From: Balneolaceae bacterium
GTDB lineage: Bacteria; Bacteroidota; Rhodothermia; Balneolales; Balneolaceae
Length of the DNA stretch: 7,006 nt
Direction: 5' to 3'
Assembly: GCA_007118525.1 (NCBI GenBank)
Contig: SKRK01000130.1
Coordinates: 1 to 7,006, forward strand
The translations under genes and the position numbers were made by a program. The notes below the pieces were generated by a model. The model saw only the letters and a list, made by a program, of their open reading frames with translations, had not been told where the DNA came from and searched no databases. Below are positions 1-5,084 of the stretch, piece by piece (positions within the stretch are counted from its first letter, which is position 1; every line of letters starts with the position of its first letter).

Positions 1-16
1 GACTCACGACTATGAT

Positions 17-319
17 TTATTTTCTTTTCTTTACTGCCCGAGGGACACTGTAAAATTGAGGGTGCCGGTAGGGTTTGTCGTTTGCGGGGTCAAAAAATGG
101 TCCAACATCCTCAGGTGTAGAGGCAATAATCTGATCGGACGGTACGATCCATAATGCAATCCCTTCGTTTCGTCGGGCATAGGTATCGCGTGCGTTTTGC
201 AGGGCCATTTCGGCATCGGGAGCGTGTACGCTTCCGGCGTGTTCAAATGGTTTGCCGTCTTTAGGCTGATAAAATACTTCCCAAAGGGGCCACTCGGTAT
301 TTTTTGTATCGTCGCTCAT
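17..319 (-). CDS. paaB: 1,2-phenylacetyl-CoA epoxidase, subunit PaaB
   Basis: This 100-residue protein is the small non-catalytic subunit of the phenylacetyl-CoA ring epoxidase. In that family PaaB has a structural and bridging role in the complex with PaaA and PaaC and no metal site. The sequence shows the family pattern throughout: the start of the fold with WPLWEVFYQPKDGKPFEHAG (residues 10-29), then the alanine-rich helix with the NARDTYARRNEG segment (about 42-53), the ALWIVPS strand (55-61) and a C-terminal YRHPQFYSVPR segment (84-94). Its length is normal for the family, whose members have about 95 residues. It is cytoplasmic, with no signal peptide or membrane segment. It lies 84 bp downstream of paaA in the same direction, the usual paaAB order. 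Only 16 bases follow its stop before the window edge. A GTG at 5-7 (minus strand) could be the start of paaC, but this cannot be judged from so little sequence. Confidence 0.95.
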   Translation of the reverse strand: MSDDTKNTEWPLWEVFYQPKDGKPFEHAGSVHAPDAEMALQNARDTYARRNEGIALWIVPSDQIIASTPEDVGPFFDPANDKPYRHPQFYSVPRAVKKRK

Positions 320-403
320 GAAAATAATTATGAATTTCGTCAGAATGATTCTTATCGGACTGACGAATGAATAGGGTTTCAGTTTTTAGAAAAATCTGTT
401 GAT
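320..403 (-). promoter_or_regulatory. paaA-paaB spacer with perfect 8-bp inverted repeat
   Basis: The spacer between paaA and paaB contains TTCGTCAG at 336-343 and its exact reverse complement CTGACGAA at 360-367, separated by 16 bases. Inside the loop, GAT (347-349) and ATC (354-356) can pair around a 4-base loop, so RNA from either strand could fold into a two-tier hairpin. No T-run follows on the minus strand, so it does not look like an intrinsic terminator. It may set the paaA:paaB transcript ratio or bind a regulator; this is inference. The perfect repeat is seen directly. Confidence 0.45.
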
Positions 404-1348
404 CTACGAAGCTTTACCTTCTTTCAATTTCTTTTTTCGTGCATACTGCATTGCCGCTTCCCGCACCCATTCGCCCTGTTCGTAGGCTTTTCGGCGGGCT
501 TTTATACGCTCCCGGTTCATCGGGCCGTCTCCTTTTACAACACTCCAGAACTCATCCCATGGAATCTGTCCAAACTCCCAGTGGCCGGTTTTTTCGTTGT
601 ATTTCATGTCGGGATCAGGAAGGGTCACATCAATGGCTTCGGCCTCCATCACCATACGATCCACAAAGCTTTGCCGCAGTTCGTCGTTGGTTTTGGTCTT
701 TACGCCCCATTTAATCAGCTCAGCGCTGTTGGGTGAATCGGTGTCGTGCGGGCCGAACATCATCAGGGTAGGCCACCACCAGCGATTCACGGCATCCTGG
801 GCCATACGCTTTTGTTCGGGCGTGCCGCTTGTCATTTTAGCAAGCATTTCATACCCCTGTTTTTTATGGAAACTCTCCTCTTTACAAATTCTTATGTTTG
901 CCCGGGCATAGGGGCCATATGAGGACTTTGCCAGCATGGTTTGATTTACGATAGCCGCTCCATCAACCAGCCAGCCTATTACGCAAATGTCTGCATAGGT
1001 GAGGGTAGGATAGTTGAAGATGCTTGAATACTTGGCATTTCCATAGATATAGTCTTCGACGAGTTCACGACGTTCAACCCCAAGTGTTTCCGTTCCGCTG
1101 TAGAGGTAGAGACCATGGCCTGCTTCATCCTGTACCTTGGCCAGGAGAACCATTTTCCGTTTAAGGGATGGAGCACGGGTTATCCAATTACTTTCCGGCA
1201 GCATTCCTACAATTTCAGAGTGAGCATGCTGGCTCATTATTCGGATCAGCTGTTTTCGATAACGTTCAGGCATCCAATCTTTTGGCTCAATTTTTTCACC
1301 ATTATCTATACGTTGCTGAAATTCGTCCAATTGTTTTTGAGTATCCAT
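404..1348 (-). CDS. paaA: 1,2-phenylacetyl-CoA epoxidase, catalytic subunit PaaA
   Basis: This is the oxygenase subunit that converts phenylacetyl-CoA to ring-1,2-epoxyphenylacetyl-CoA with O2 and electrons delivered by PaaE. It is the key step of aerobic CoA-dependent phenylacetate degradation in the cytoplasm. The 314 residues match PaaA almost end to end (the E. coli protein is about 309): [13 protein letters not shown] (24-36), [13 protein letters not shown] (40-52), [20 protein letters not shown] (71-90), [10 protein letters not shown] (107-116), [12 protein letters not shown] (125-136), [12 protein letters not shown] (156-167), [11 protein letters not shown] (around 190-200) and a C-terminal [13 protein letters not shown]. 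The expected diiron carboxylate ligands are all present at E45, E75, H78, D129, E158 and H161, so the protein should be active. The chosen ATG gives the family's usual N-terminus. It has no clear Shine-Dalgarno and is preceded by a 12-bp palindrome. It is the first visible gene of a minus-strand paa operon, with paaB next. Confidence 0.98.
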   Translation of the reverse strand: MDTQKQLDEFQQRIDNGEKIEPKDWMPERYRKQLIRIMSQHAHSEIVGMLPESNWITRAPSLKRKMVLLAKVQDEAGHGLYLYSGTETLGVERRELVEDYIYGNAKYSSIFNYPTLTYADICVIGWLVDGAAIVNQTMLAKSSYGPYARANIRICKEESFHKKQGYEMLAKMTSGTPEQKRMAQDAVNRWWWPTLMMFGPHDTDSPNSAELIKWGVKTKTNDELRQSFVDRMVMEAEAIDVTLPDPDMKYNEKTGHWEFGQIPWDEFWSVVKGDGPMNRERIKARRKAYEQGEWVREAAMQYARKKKLKEGKAS

Positions 1349-1360
1349 AAAAGCGCTTTT
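1349..1360. repeat. 12-bp perfect palindrome abutting the paaA start
   Basis: AAAAGCGCTTTT is its own reverse complement and touches the paaA start codon directly, where a ribosome binding site would sit. No purine-rich Shine-Dalgarno is visible there. It may be only an A/T-rich initiation context, or it may bind a protein that blocks translation or elongation. Only the palindrome itself is certain. Confidence 0.35.
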
Positions 1361-1387
1361 TTGGGGTGTCGGCTTGTATTACTGTCT

Positions 1388-1403
1388 TTACCTATAACGG
1401 TAA
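1388..1403. repeat. TTACC-N6-GGTAA inverted repeat upstream of paaA
   Basis: TTACC at 1388-1392 and GGTAA at 1399-1403 form a 16-bp dyad 40 bp in front of the paaA start. That is a sensible place for an operator of a regulator such as PaaR, a TetR-type repressor known for paa genes in other bacteria. The arms are only 5 bp, so chance is a real alternative, and no regulator gene is in view. Confidence 0.25.
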
Positions 1404-1472
1404 TATATGGAATTCAGTTCAAAGGAGAGTGAAGGGATTTTGAATAGTTGGAAACCTGCATAGCCTGCTAAT

Positions 1473-1502
1473 CCGTAAGTCACTCATAGAACCGATTTAC
1501 GG
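1473..1502. repeat. 9-bp stem-loop in the paaA upstream region
   Basis: CCGTAAGTC (1473-1481) pairs with GATTTACGG (1494-1502) across nine positions, one of them a G-U pair, with a 12-base loop. No T-run follows in either direction, so an intrinsic terminator is unlikely. It may be a leader structure of the paa transcript or a protein-binding dyad. Confidence 0.35.
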
Positions 1503-1607
1503 GGTTGTTAAAGTCGAGGTTAAAAGAAAAGAAGATAATTTGTAACACTTAAGGAATTTCAGATTCTTTAAATTAATTCGCTGTGATCTGTTGAAATTTA
1601 TCAACCA

Positions 1608-1623
1608 ATGTATTTTAATACAT
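1608..1623. repeat. 16-bp A/T-rich palindrome with 7-bp arms
   Basis: The segment reads ATGTATTTTAATACAT: perfect 7-bp arms around a central TT. It lies 82 bp upstream of the gene at 1705 and about 260 bp upstream of paaA. The symmetry and length fit a helix-turn-helix dimer operator, but A/T-rich DNA yields such dyads by chance more easily than G/C-rich DNA does. Confidence 0.35.
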
Positions 1624-1692
1624 CTTGCTTAACATACTTCAGCTTTCAGAATAGCGTTGTTAGGCAGTAAGGAATAATATCATCAAAATGGC

Positions 1693-1698
1693 AGGAGG
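1693..1698 (+). promoter_or_regulatory. strong Shine-Dalgarno for the gene at 1705
   Basis: AGGAGG lies six bases before the ATG at 1705, the ideal sequence and spacing, and it decides that start. None of the other genes in this window has such a site. The site also lies inside a six-codon reading frame (MAGGNL) running 1688-1708, whose TGA overlaps the gene's ATG as ATGA. Confidence 0.75.
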
Positions 1699-1704
1699 CA
1701 ATCT

Positions 1705-2427
1705 ATGATTGAAGAATCCGGGCTTTCTCTTAATCTCTTTACAAGGGTTCAGGATGATCTTGAAAAAAGAGAGTATATCATCCTGGCTGAGCTAAAAAAA
1801 ATCAGTGCTCAATTTCAGTACTATAAGATCTATCCGCACCTGAGCGGGCTCATTGAACTTCGCCGTACCTTAAAGGATATAACTGACCGGCTTGAGGATC
1901 TCAGAAGCAAATTCCCAAAGAGGATCCGAAAGATCGACTGGGTGAACCAAACCATCGAGCATGAGGTGGTATTCGTAGATGGTACGGATCTGGTTGCCGT
2001 TGAAGAGCTGATCTCCTGGGCCCTTCCAAAAATTGAGGCAGTAATTCAAGAAGGAGCAGCCATCCATGAATTTGTAGAGAGTAGCCTGAGCGTAGAGCAT
2101 GTAGGTATATTACCCAATTACAGAGAAGAGGGATACTTTTTTGTGCCTGACAACTTAAACCGAAAGTTAAACCTTTTCCGGTTTGAGCTCTCCATTTTTC
2201 AAAGTTCTGAAGACCAGTACCGCTCTCTTAAAACCCGTTTTCTAAAGGCCTTGGCCCAAAACAGGGCTCAATTATCACCGGGGTCCATCAAGCTTGATTT
2301 GATTCGTGACGAAAAGGAACTGCCAAATCCCGCTACATTCGCTTTTAATACCGACCTTGAGTTCTCATTTCAACAGACCATTCTGCCCGTGGCAAAACGG
2401 AAGCTGATGCTGGCTATCTTTGAATAG
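1705..2427 (+). CDS. hypothetical protein of 240 residues, function unknown
   Basis: I do not recognise this family. The frame is credible as a gene: an AGGAGG site six bases before the ATG, 240 codons without a stop, and a fairly natural charge distribution. The first 70 residues look helical and highly charged, with leucines and isoleucines at heptad-like spacing (about 15-70, including ELKKI, ELRRTLKDITDRLEDLRSKF), suggesting a coiled coil or helical bundle. A second helical stretch covers about 97-128. From about 133 the pattern turns to alternating hydrophobics (GILPNYREEGYFFVPD at 134-149, LNLFRFELSIF at 155-165, ATFAFNTDLEFSFQQTILPVAKRKLM near the end), suggesting beta strands. There is no cysteine, signal peptide or membrane segment, so it is probably a soluble cytoplasmic protein. 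Its stop lies 8 bp from the stop of the convergent thioesterase. Neighbourhood gives no firm functional clue. I am fairly sure it is a real gene but not of any role. Confidence 0.8.
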   Translation: MIEESGLSLNLFTRVQDDLEKREYIILAELKKISAQFQYYKIYPHLSGLIELRRTLKDITDRLEDLRSKFPKRIRKIDWVNQTIEHEVVFVDGTDLVAVEELISWALPKIEAVIQEGAAIHEFVESSLSVEHVGILPNYREEGYFFVPDNLNRKLNLFRFELSIFQSSEDQYRSLKTRFLKALAQNRAQLSPGSIKLDLIRDEKELPNPATFAFNTDLEFSFQQTILPVAKRKLMLAIFE

Positions 2428-2435
2428 TTTCGGTT

Positions 2436-2870
2436 TCATGGCTTTTTATTGATCACGGCAAGTGTACACCTCGATAGCGCAACCAATTTGCCGGTTTCGG
2501 TTTCAATTCTGGTTTCCCATACCTGCGTTTGTGCTCCCCTGTGAATGGGCTTTGCAATTCCAATCACCTTTTCACCCAATTTTACAGACCTGATGTGATT
2601 GGCATTGATCTCTAATCCTACTGCAGATTTTGAGTCGTCTTCCAGGTTAAGCCAGGCGCCGATAGAAGCCAGGGTTTCGGCCAGGGCTACCGATGCACCA
2701 CCGTGAAGTATACCGAAAGGCTGAATCGTGTTTTCACTCACCGGCATTGCAGCTCTCATCTCGTTTCGGCTGATGTGAAGGTACTCTATACCAAGGGCAC
2801 TGCCCATTGTTTTCTGTTTTAATGAGAACATCTTATCTATTTTTGGCCTGATCTCTTCTTCGATGTGCAT
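2436..2870 (-). CDS. hotdog-fold acyl-CoA thioesterase, YdiI/EntH type
   Basis: This 144-residue protein hydrolyses acyl- or aryl-CoA thioesters. It matches the E. coli YdiI (MenI, DHNA-CoA hydrolase) and EntH (YbdB) family of about 136 residues: LGIEYLHI (26-33), MPVSENTIQPFGILHGGAS (42-60), ALAETLASIG (62-71), AVGLEINANHIRSV (83-96), and KPIHRGAQTQVWE near 107-119. The active-site set known for YdiI is present: Q50, H56 in HGGAS, and E65 as the catalytic acid in LAET. PaaI, the thioesterase typical of paa clusters, uses an aspartate in place of that glutamate, so by sequence this is YdiI-like. The true substrate could be DHNA-CoA in menaquinone synthesis, or a broad set of acyl/aryl-CoAs that would otherwise trap CoA; the nearby paa and beta-oxidation genes make the second attractive. 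There is no Shine-Dalgarno, only A-rich sequence before the ATG. It diverges from the acyl-CoA synthetase across 185 bp. Confidence 0.9.
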   Translation of the reverse strand: MHIEEEIRPKIDKMFSLKQKTMGSALGIEYLHISRNEMRAAMPVSENTIQPFGILHGGASVALAETLASIGAWLNLEDDSKSAVGLEINANHIRSVKLGEKVIGIAKPIHRGAQTQVWETRIETETGKLVALSRCTLAVINKKP

Positions 2871-3055
2871 TTTTTTGGTGGTTATACGGGTTAGTTATTT
2901 GAAGATATTTATGGTGATTTTAATCTGCATGCAGTAGATTATTAAAAAGTAGAACTTTTTTTATAACAAATTTTTAAAAGTCCGCGCAAAGTGTAAATTA
3001 ATAGGGTAACAGTGTTAACCTGACCCTGAATGCTAAAAAACCGCTTTTTACGCTC
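2871..3055. promoter_or_regulatory. 185-bp divergent promoter region, thioesterase and acyl-CoA synthetase
   Basis: This A/T-rich spacer separates the leftward thioesterase from the rightward synthetase and must hold at least the synthetase promoter. No consensus promoter could be assigned with confidence. A perfect 10-bp palindrome CTGCATGCAG lies at 2925-2934 and a 19-bp near-perfect palindrome at 3003-3021. Confidence 0.5.
3003..3021. promoter_or_regulatory. 19-bp palindrome, candidate operator of the acyl-CoA synthetase
   Basis: AGGGTAACAGTGTTAACCT reads the same on both strands except for one mismatched pair (fourth and sixteenth positions) and the odd centre base, so 8 of 9 arm positions are symmetric. 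It ends 34 bp before the ATG at 3056, where a repressor would cover a promoter or the transcript start. Fatty-acid catabolism genes in many bacteria are controlled by acyl-CoA-responsive TetR or GntR regulators bound to dyads of this size. The match is to the concept, not to a known consensus, so the regulator is unknown. Confidence 0.5.
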
Positions 3056-4843
3056 ATGAGTGAATCAAAACTGACGCTACCTGAATTAATCTACAAGGGC
3101 CTTGAAAACTACCCTGAAGGTATTTTTGCATCTACAAAACGGGATGGAAAGTGGGTTCCCACAGATGTAGAAACATATAAAAGCAAGGTGAAAAACCTGG
3201 CTTTAGGACTTTATGATCTTGGAGTGAGGCCGGGGGATAAAGTTGCGATCCACTCGGAAAACTCTACGGAATGGGTGATGTGCGACCTGGCCATACTCTC
3301 GATCGGTGCAGTCAATGTGCCGATCTACAGCACACAGCCGGGCGATCAGATTAAATACATTCTGGAGAACTCCGATTCGGTGGTTCATATTGTCTCTAAT
3401 GATGAGATGTTTGCAGAAACCAAGCCACTCATAAAAAGCGTCAAGAATGTAAAGGCCGTTATTTCCATTCATGGTTCCAAACATAAAAAATTAAAGCCAT
3501 TTGATGATGTAATCGAAGCCGGTAAAAAGATAAACAATGAGAAACCGGAGCTTTTTAATTCACTTAAAAATGACATCAAACCGGATGATCTTGCTACATT
3601 GATCTATACGTCAGGTACTACCGGACTTCCAAAAGGCGTAATGTTAACGCATAACAACATCGCTTCAAATGTTGTGGCATCACTGGAAAAACTTCCTTTT
3701 GATAAAAAAGAGTTCTATGGGCATAATGTGCTCTCTTACCTGCCGCTTTCGCATGTATTTGAGAGGATGATTGAGTATATGTACATGAGCATGGGCTGCA
3801 GGTTATACTACATTGAAGTGGTTGAAGAGATTCGGGACGATTTGGGATATGTGCAGCCGTTTTTTATGGCTACCGTGCCAAGGCTTCTTGAAAAAATTCA
3901 CACCGGTGTTAAAGTAAAGGGACAGGAGCTCTCGGGAGCGAAAAAAAACCTTTACTATTGGGCGATCTATATGACGGAGAATTACGATCCGGAAAATCCG
4001 CCTTCCGGTTTGGCTGCGATTAAACACAAAATCGCCGATAAGCTGGTCTACAGTAAAATTCGCGAACTGTTTGGTGGAAATCTTAGTGGAATGGTAAGTG
4101 GTGGAGCTGCACTATCTCCGGAAATATTTAAGTTTATGAACGCCATCGGATTTGTCTGTGTGCAAGGCTATGGTTTAACGGAAACATCACCCGTAATTAC
4201 GGTTCAAACGACGGGAGAAATGCGAATTGGCAGTTCAGGTAAAGCGATTCGCGGTGTGGAAGTTAAGATTGCCGAAGATGGTGAGATTCTGACCCGGGGC
4301 CCTAATGTGATGACTGGTTACTACAAGGAGGAAGAGCAGACAAAAGAGGTGTTTACTGATGATGGCTGGTTTAAAACCGGTGACATCGGAAAACTTGATG
4401 AAGATGGTTTTCTGTTTATTACCGATCGGAAAAAATCGATGTTTAAACTTTCGACCGGCAAATATGTGGCTCCGCAAAATGTGGAGAATCAAATCTCAGG
4501 CTCCGGATTTATCGAGCAGGTTGTGGTGATCGGTTACCAGAGAAAATTCTGTTCTGCGCTGATTGTGCCTGCGTATCAAAATATATTGAAGCGATTGAAA
4601 AGGGACGGATATGAACCGGAAAAACCTTACTCCGAAGATGAAAAGATTCGTGAACTGATACAGCAGGAAGTAGACAAGGCAAATAAAACGCTCGCTCCCT
4701 GGGAATCAGTGAAAAAATTCATTCTGCTCGAAGAACCACTTTCAATCGATAGCGGTGAGCTTACTCCCACGATGAAAGTGAAAAGACCGGTTGTGCTGGA
4801 GAAGTTTAAGGAGGAGATAGACTCGATGTATAGGGAGGAGTAG
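3056..4843 (+). CDS. fadD: long-chain acyl-CoA synthetase, AMP-forming (FadD15-like)
   Basis: This 595-residue ligase activates fatty acids: fatty acid + ATP + CoA gives acyl-CoA + AMP + PPi. It carries the complete ANL-superfamily motif set in order: the P-loop YTSGTTGLPKGVMLTH (184-199), the LSHVFER segment (231-237) characteristic of long-chain synthetases, VSGGAALS (347-354), GYGLTETSP (371-379), the adenylate-binding WFKTGDIG (438-445), the hinge DRKKSMFKLSTGKYVAP (457-473) and a C-terminal PTMKVKR (571-577) carrying the likely catalytic lysine. The LSHVFER motif, the total length and the insert between 255 and 345 point to the eukaryotic-ACSL/bacterial FadD15 branch rather than the short-chain or E. 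coli FadD branch. It is cytoplasmic or peripheral, with no signal peptide or membrane span. The ATG has no Shine-Dalgarno. A dyad at 3003-3021 may regulate it. The next gene in the same direction is FadN-like, which supports a role in beta-oxidation, although supply to lipid synthesis is also possible. The gene symbol is by family only. Confidence 0.95.
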   Translation: MSESKLTLPELIYKGLENYPEGIFASTKRDGKWVPTDVETYKSKVKNLALGLYDLGVRPGDKVAIHSENSTEWVMCDLAILSIGAVNVPIYSTQPGDQIKYILENSDSVVHIVSNDEMFAETKPLIKSVKNVKAVISIHGSKHKKLKPFDDVIEAGKKINNEKPELFNSLKNDIKPDDLATLIYTSGTTGLPKGVMLTHNNIASNVVASLEKLPFDKKEFYGHNVLSYLPLSHVFERMIEYMYMSMGCRLYYIEVVEEIRDDLGYVQPFFMATVPRLLEKIHTGVKVKGQELSGAKKNLYYWAIYMTENYDPENPPSGLAAIKHKIADKLVYSKIRELFGGNLSGMVSGGAALSPEIFKFMNAIGFVCVQGYGLTETSPVITVQTTGEMRIGSSGKAIRGVEVKIAEDGEILTRGPNVMTGYYKEEEQTKEVFTDDGWFKTGDIGKLDEDGFLFITDRKKSMFKLSTGKYVAPQNVENQISGSGFIEQVVVIGYQRKFCSALIVPAYQNILKRLKRDGYEPEKPYSEDEKIRELIQQEVDKANKTLAPWESVKKFILLEEPLSIDSGELTPTMKVKRPVVLEKFKEEIDSMYREE

Positions 4844-4845
4844 TT

Positions 4846-4873
4846 GTGAGTATCGGGTAGTGAGTAGTGAGAC
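4846..4873 (+). repeat. heptamer tandem repeat, four units, consensus GTGAGTA
   Basis: Starting three bases after the synthetase stop codon come four consecutive 7-bp units: GTGAGTA, TCGGGTA, GTGAGTA and GTGAGAC. Two units are identical, and the other two differ at two positions each. Heptamer runs of this kind between genes are recalled from Balneolota and other Bacteroidota-like genomes, where copy number varies between strains; that recollection was not checked here. Confidence 0.7.
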
Positions 4874-4895
4874 TGGCAAGAAATGCGTTCTGAAG

Positions 4896-5040
4896 TTCCC
4901 CTCCTGTGTAAGCAGGGGACAGGGGAGGTAGCTTTTGGGTATAACCCTTTAGCCCAACCAACCCCAACCCCTCCTTAAGAAGTGTTTTGTTTTGGGACAT
5001 GAGTTACCCATGTATCCCTTCAAAACAGAGAATGAGGGGA
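4896..5040. repeat. degenerate dispersed-type intergenic repeat (CCCCTCC/GAGGGG)
   Basis: The element has TCCCCTC at 4897-4903 and its exact complement GAGGGGA at 5034-5040 at its ends. Inside are a direct repeat of AGGGGA (4914-4919 and 4921-4926), a small GGGT-ATA-ACCC hairpin (4937-4947) and AACCCCTCCTTAAGAA (4966-4981). The style, a C-rich strand with short hairpins and no coding capacity, matches non-coding repeats scattered between genes in Bacteroidota-like genomes. The second half is interrupted by the palindromic segment at 4982-5028. Confidence 0.55.
4982..5028. mobile_element. candidate 47-bp palindromic insertion with 7-bp terminal inverted repeats
   Basis: The segment begins with TGTTTTG (4983-4989) and ends with its exact complement CAAAACA (5021-5027). 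Inside, GGGACATG (4994-5001) pairs with CATGT and CCC (5009-5018) across a 2-base bulge around the loop AGTTACC, so the whole can fold into one long hairpin. It is flanked by AGAA on both sides (4978-4981 and 5029-5032), as a 4-bp target duplication would be. Removing it and one AGAA restores a neat CCCCTC...GAGGGG hairpin in the host repeat. It is too small to encode anything, so it would be a miniature element or an end remnant of an insertion sequence. Chance or a native 5' leader hairpin of fadN are the alternatives. Confidence 0.4.
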
Positions 5041-5084
5041 GTGTAAAAGCCAAAATTATTATTGAAATAAAAAAATAGTTCATC

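Larger units (their letters stand above)
1349..1704. promoter_or_regulatory. 356-bp divergent intergenic region upstream of paaA and the unknown gene
   Basis: No convincing gene lies here; it is A/T-rich and stop-rich in all frames. It must carry the promoter of the paa operon (leftward) and probably that of the gene at 1705 (rightward). I could not find a clean Bacteroidetes-type promoter (TTTG, about 19 bases, TAnnTTTG) or sigma-70 type promoter on either strand. It contains inverted repeats that could be operators: TTACC/GGTAA arms at 1388-1403, a 9-bp hairpin at 1473-1502, and a 16-bp palindrome at 1608-1623. Confidence 0.5.
4844..5084. other. 241-bp repeat-filled gap between the synthetase and fadN
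   Basis: No gene is supported here. The gap holds, in order, a heptamer tandem repeat (4846-4873), a G/C-rich dispersed-type element (about 4896-5040) with a palindromic insert (4982-5028), and an A-rich leader before the fadN start. Such a repeat-laden gap argues either that fadN has its own promoter here or that the repeats lie within a long operon transcript. Confidence 0.6.

Noticed and set aside
1..16. Possible GTG start of paaC on the minus strand at 5-7
   Set aside because: The gene order makes paaC likely, but only two codons would be visible, too few to support a feature.
439..911. Plus-strand frames inside paaA
   Set aside because: They are antisense to a gene conserved over its whole length, with no independent coding signal.
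1115..1432. Plus-strand frame of 105 codons overlapping the paaA start
   Set aside because: It lies antisense to paaA for most of its length, has no ribosome site and resembles no family; it is a shadow of the real gene.
2428..2435. Shared bidirectional terminator between the convergent genes
   Set aside because: Only 8 bases separate the stop codons and no stem followed by a T-run could be drawn there.
2941..2980. Minus-strand TTTG ... TACTTTTT as a promoter for the thioesterase
   Set aside because: The spacing of 15 bases is too short and the -7 box lacks its final G.
4897..4926. Intrinsic terminator after the acyl-CoA synthetase
   Set aside because: TCCCCT can pair with AGGGGA, but the short stem is followed by a purine-rich stretch and not by a T-run, so it fits the repeat element better than a terminator.
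5057..5064. TATTATTG as a Bacteroidetes-type -7 box for fadN
   Set aside because: It matches 7 of 8 positions of TAnnTTTG, but no -33 TTTG or TTG is found at the right distance, and A/T-rich DNA gives such matches freely.
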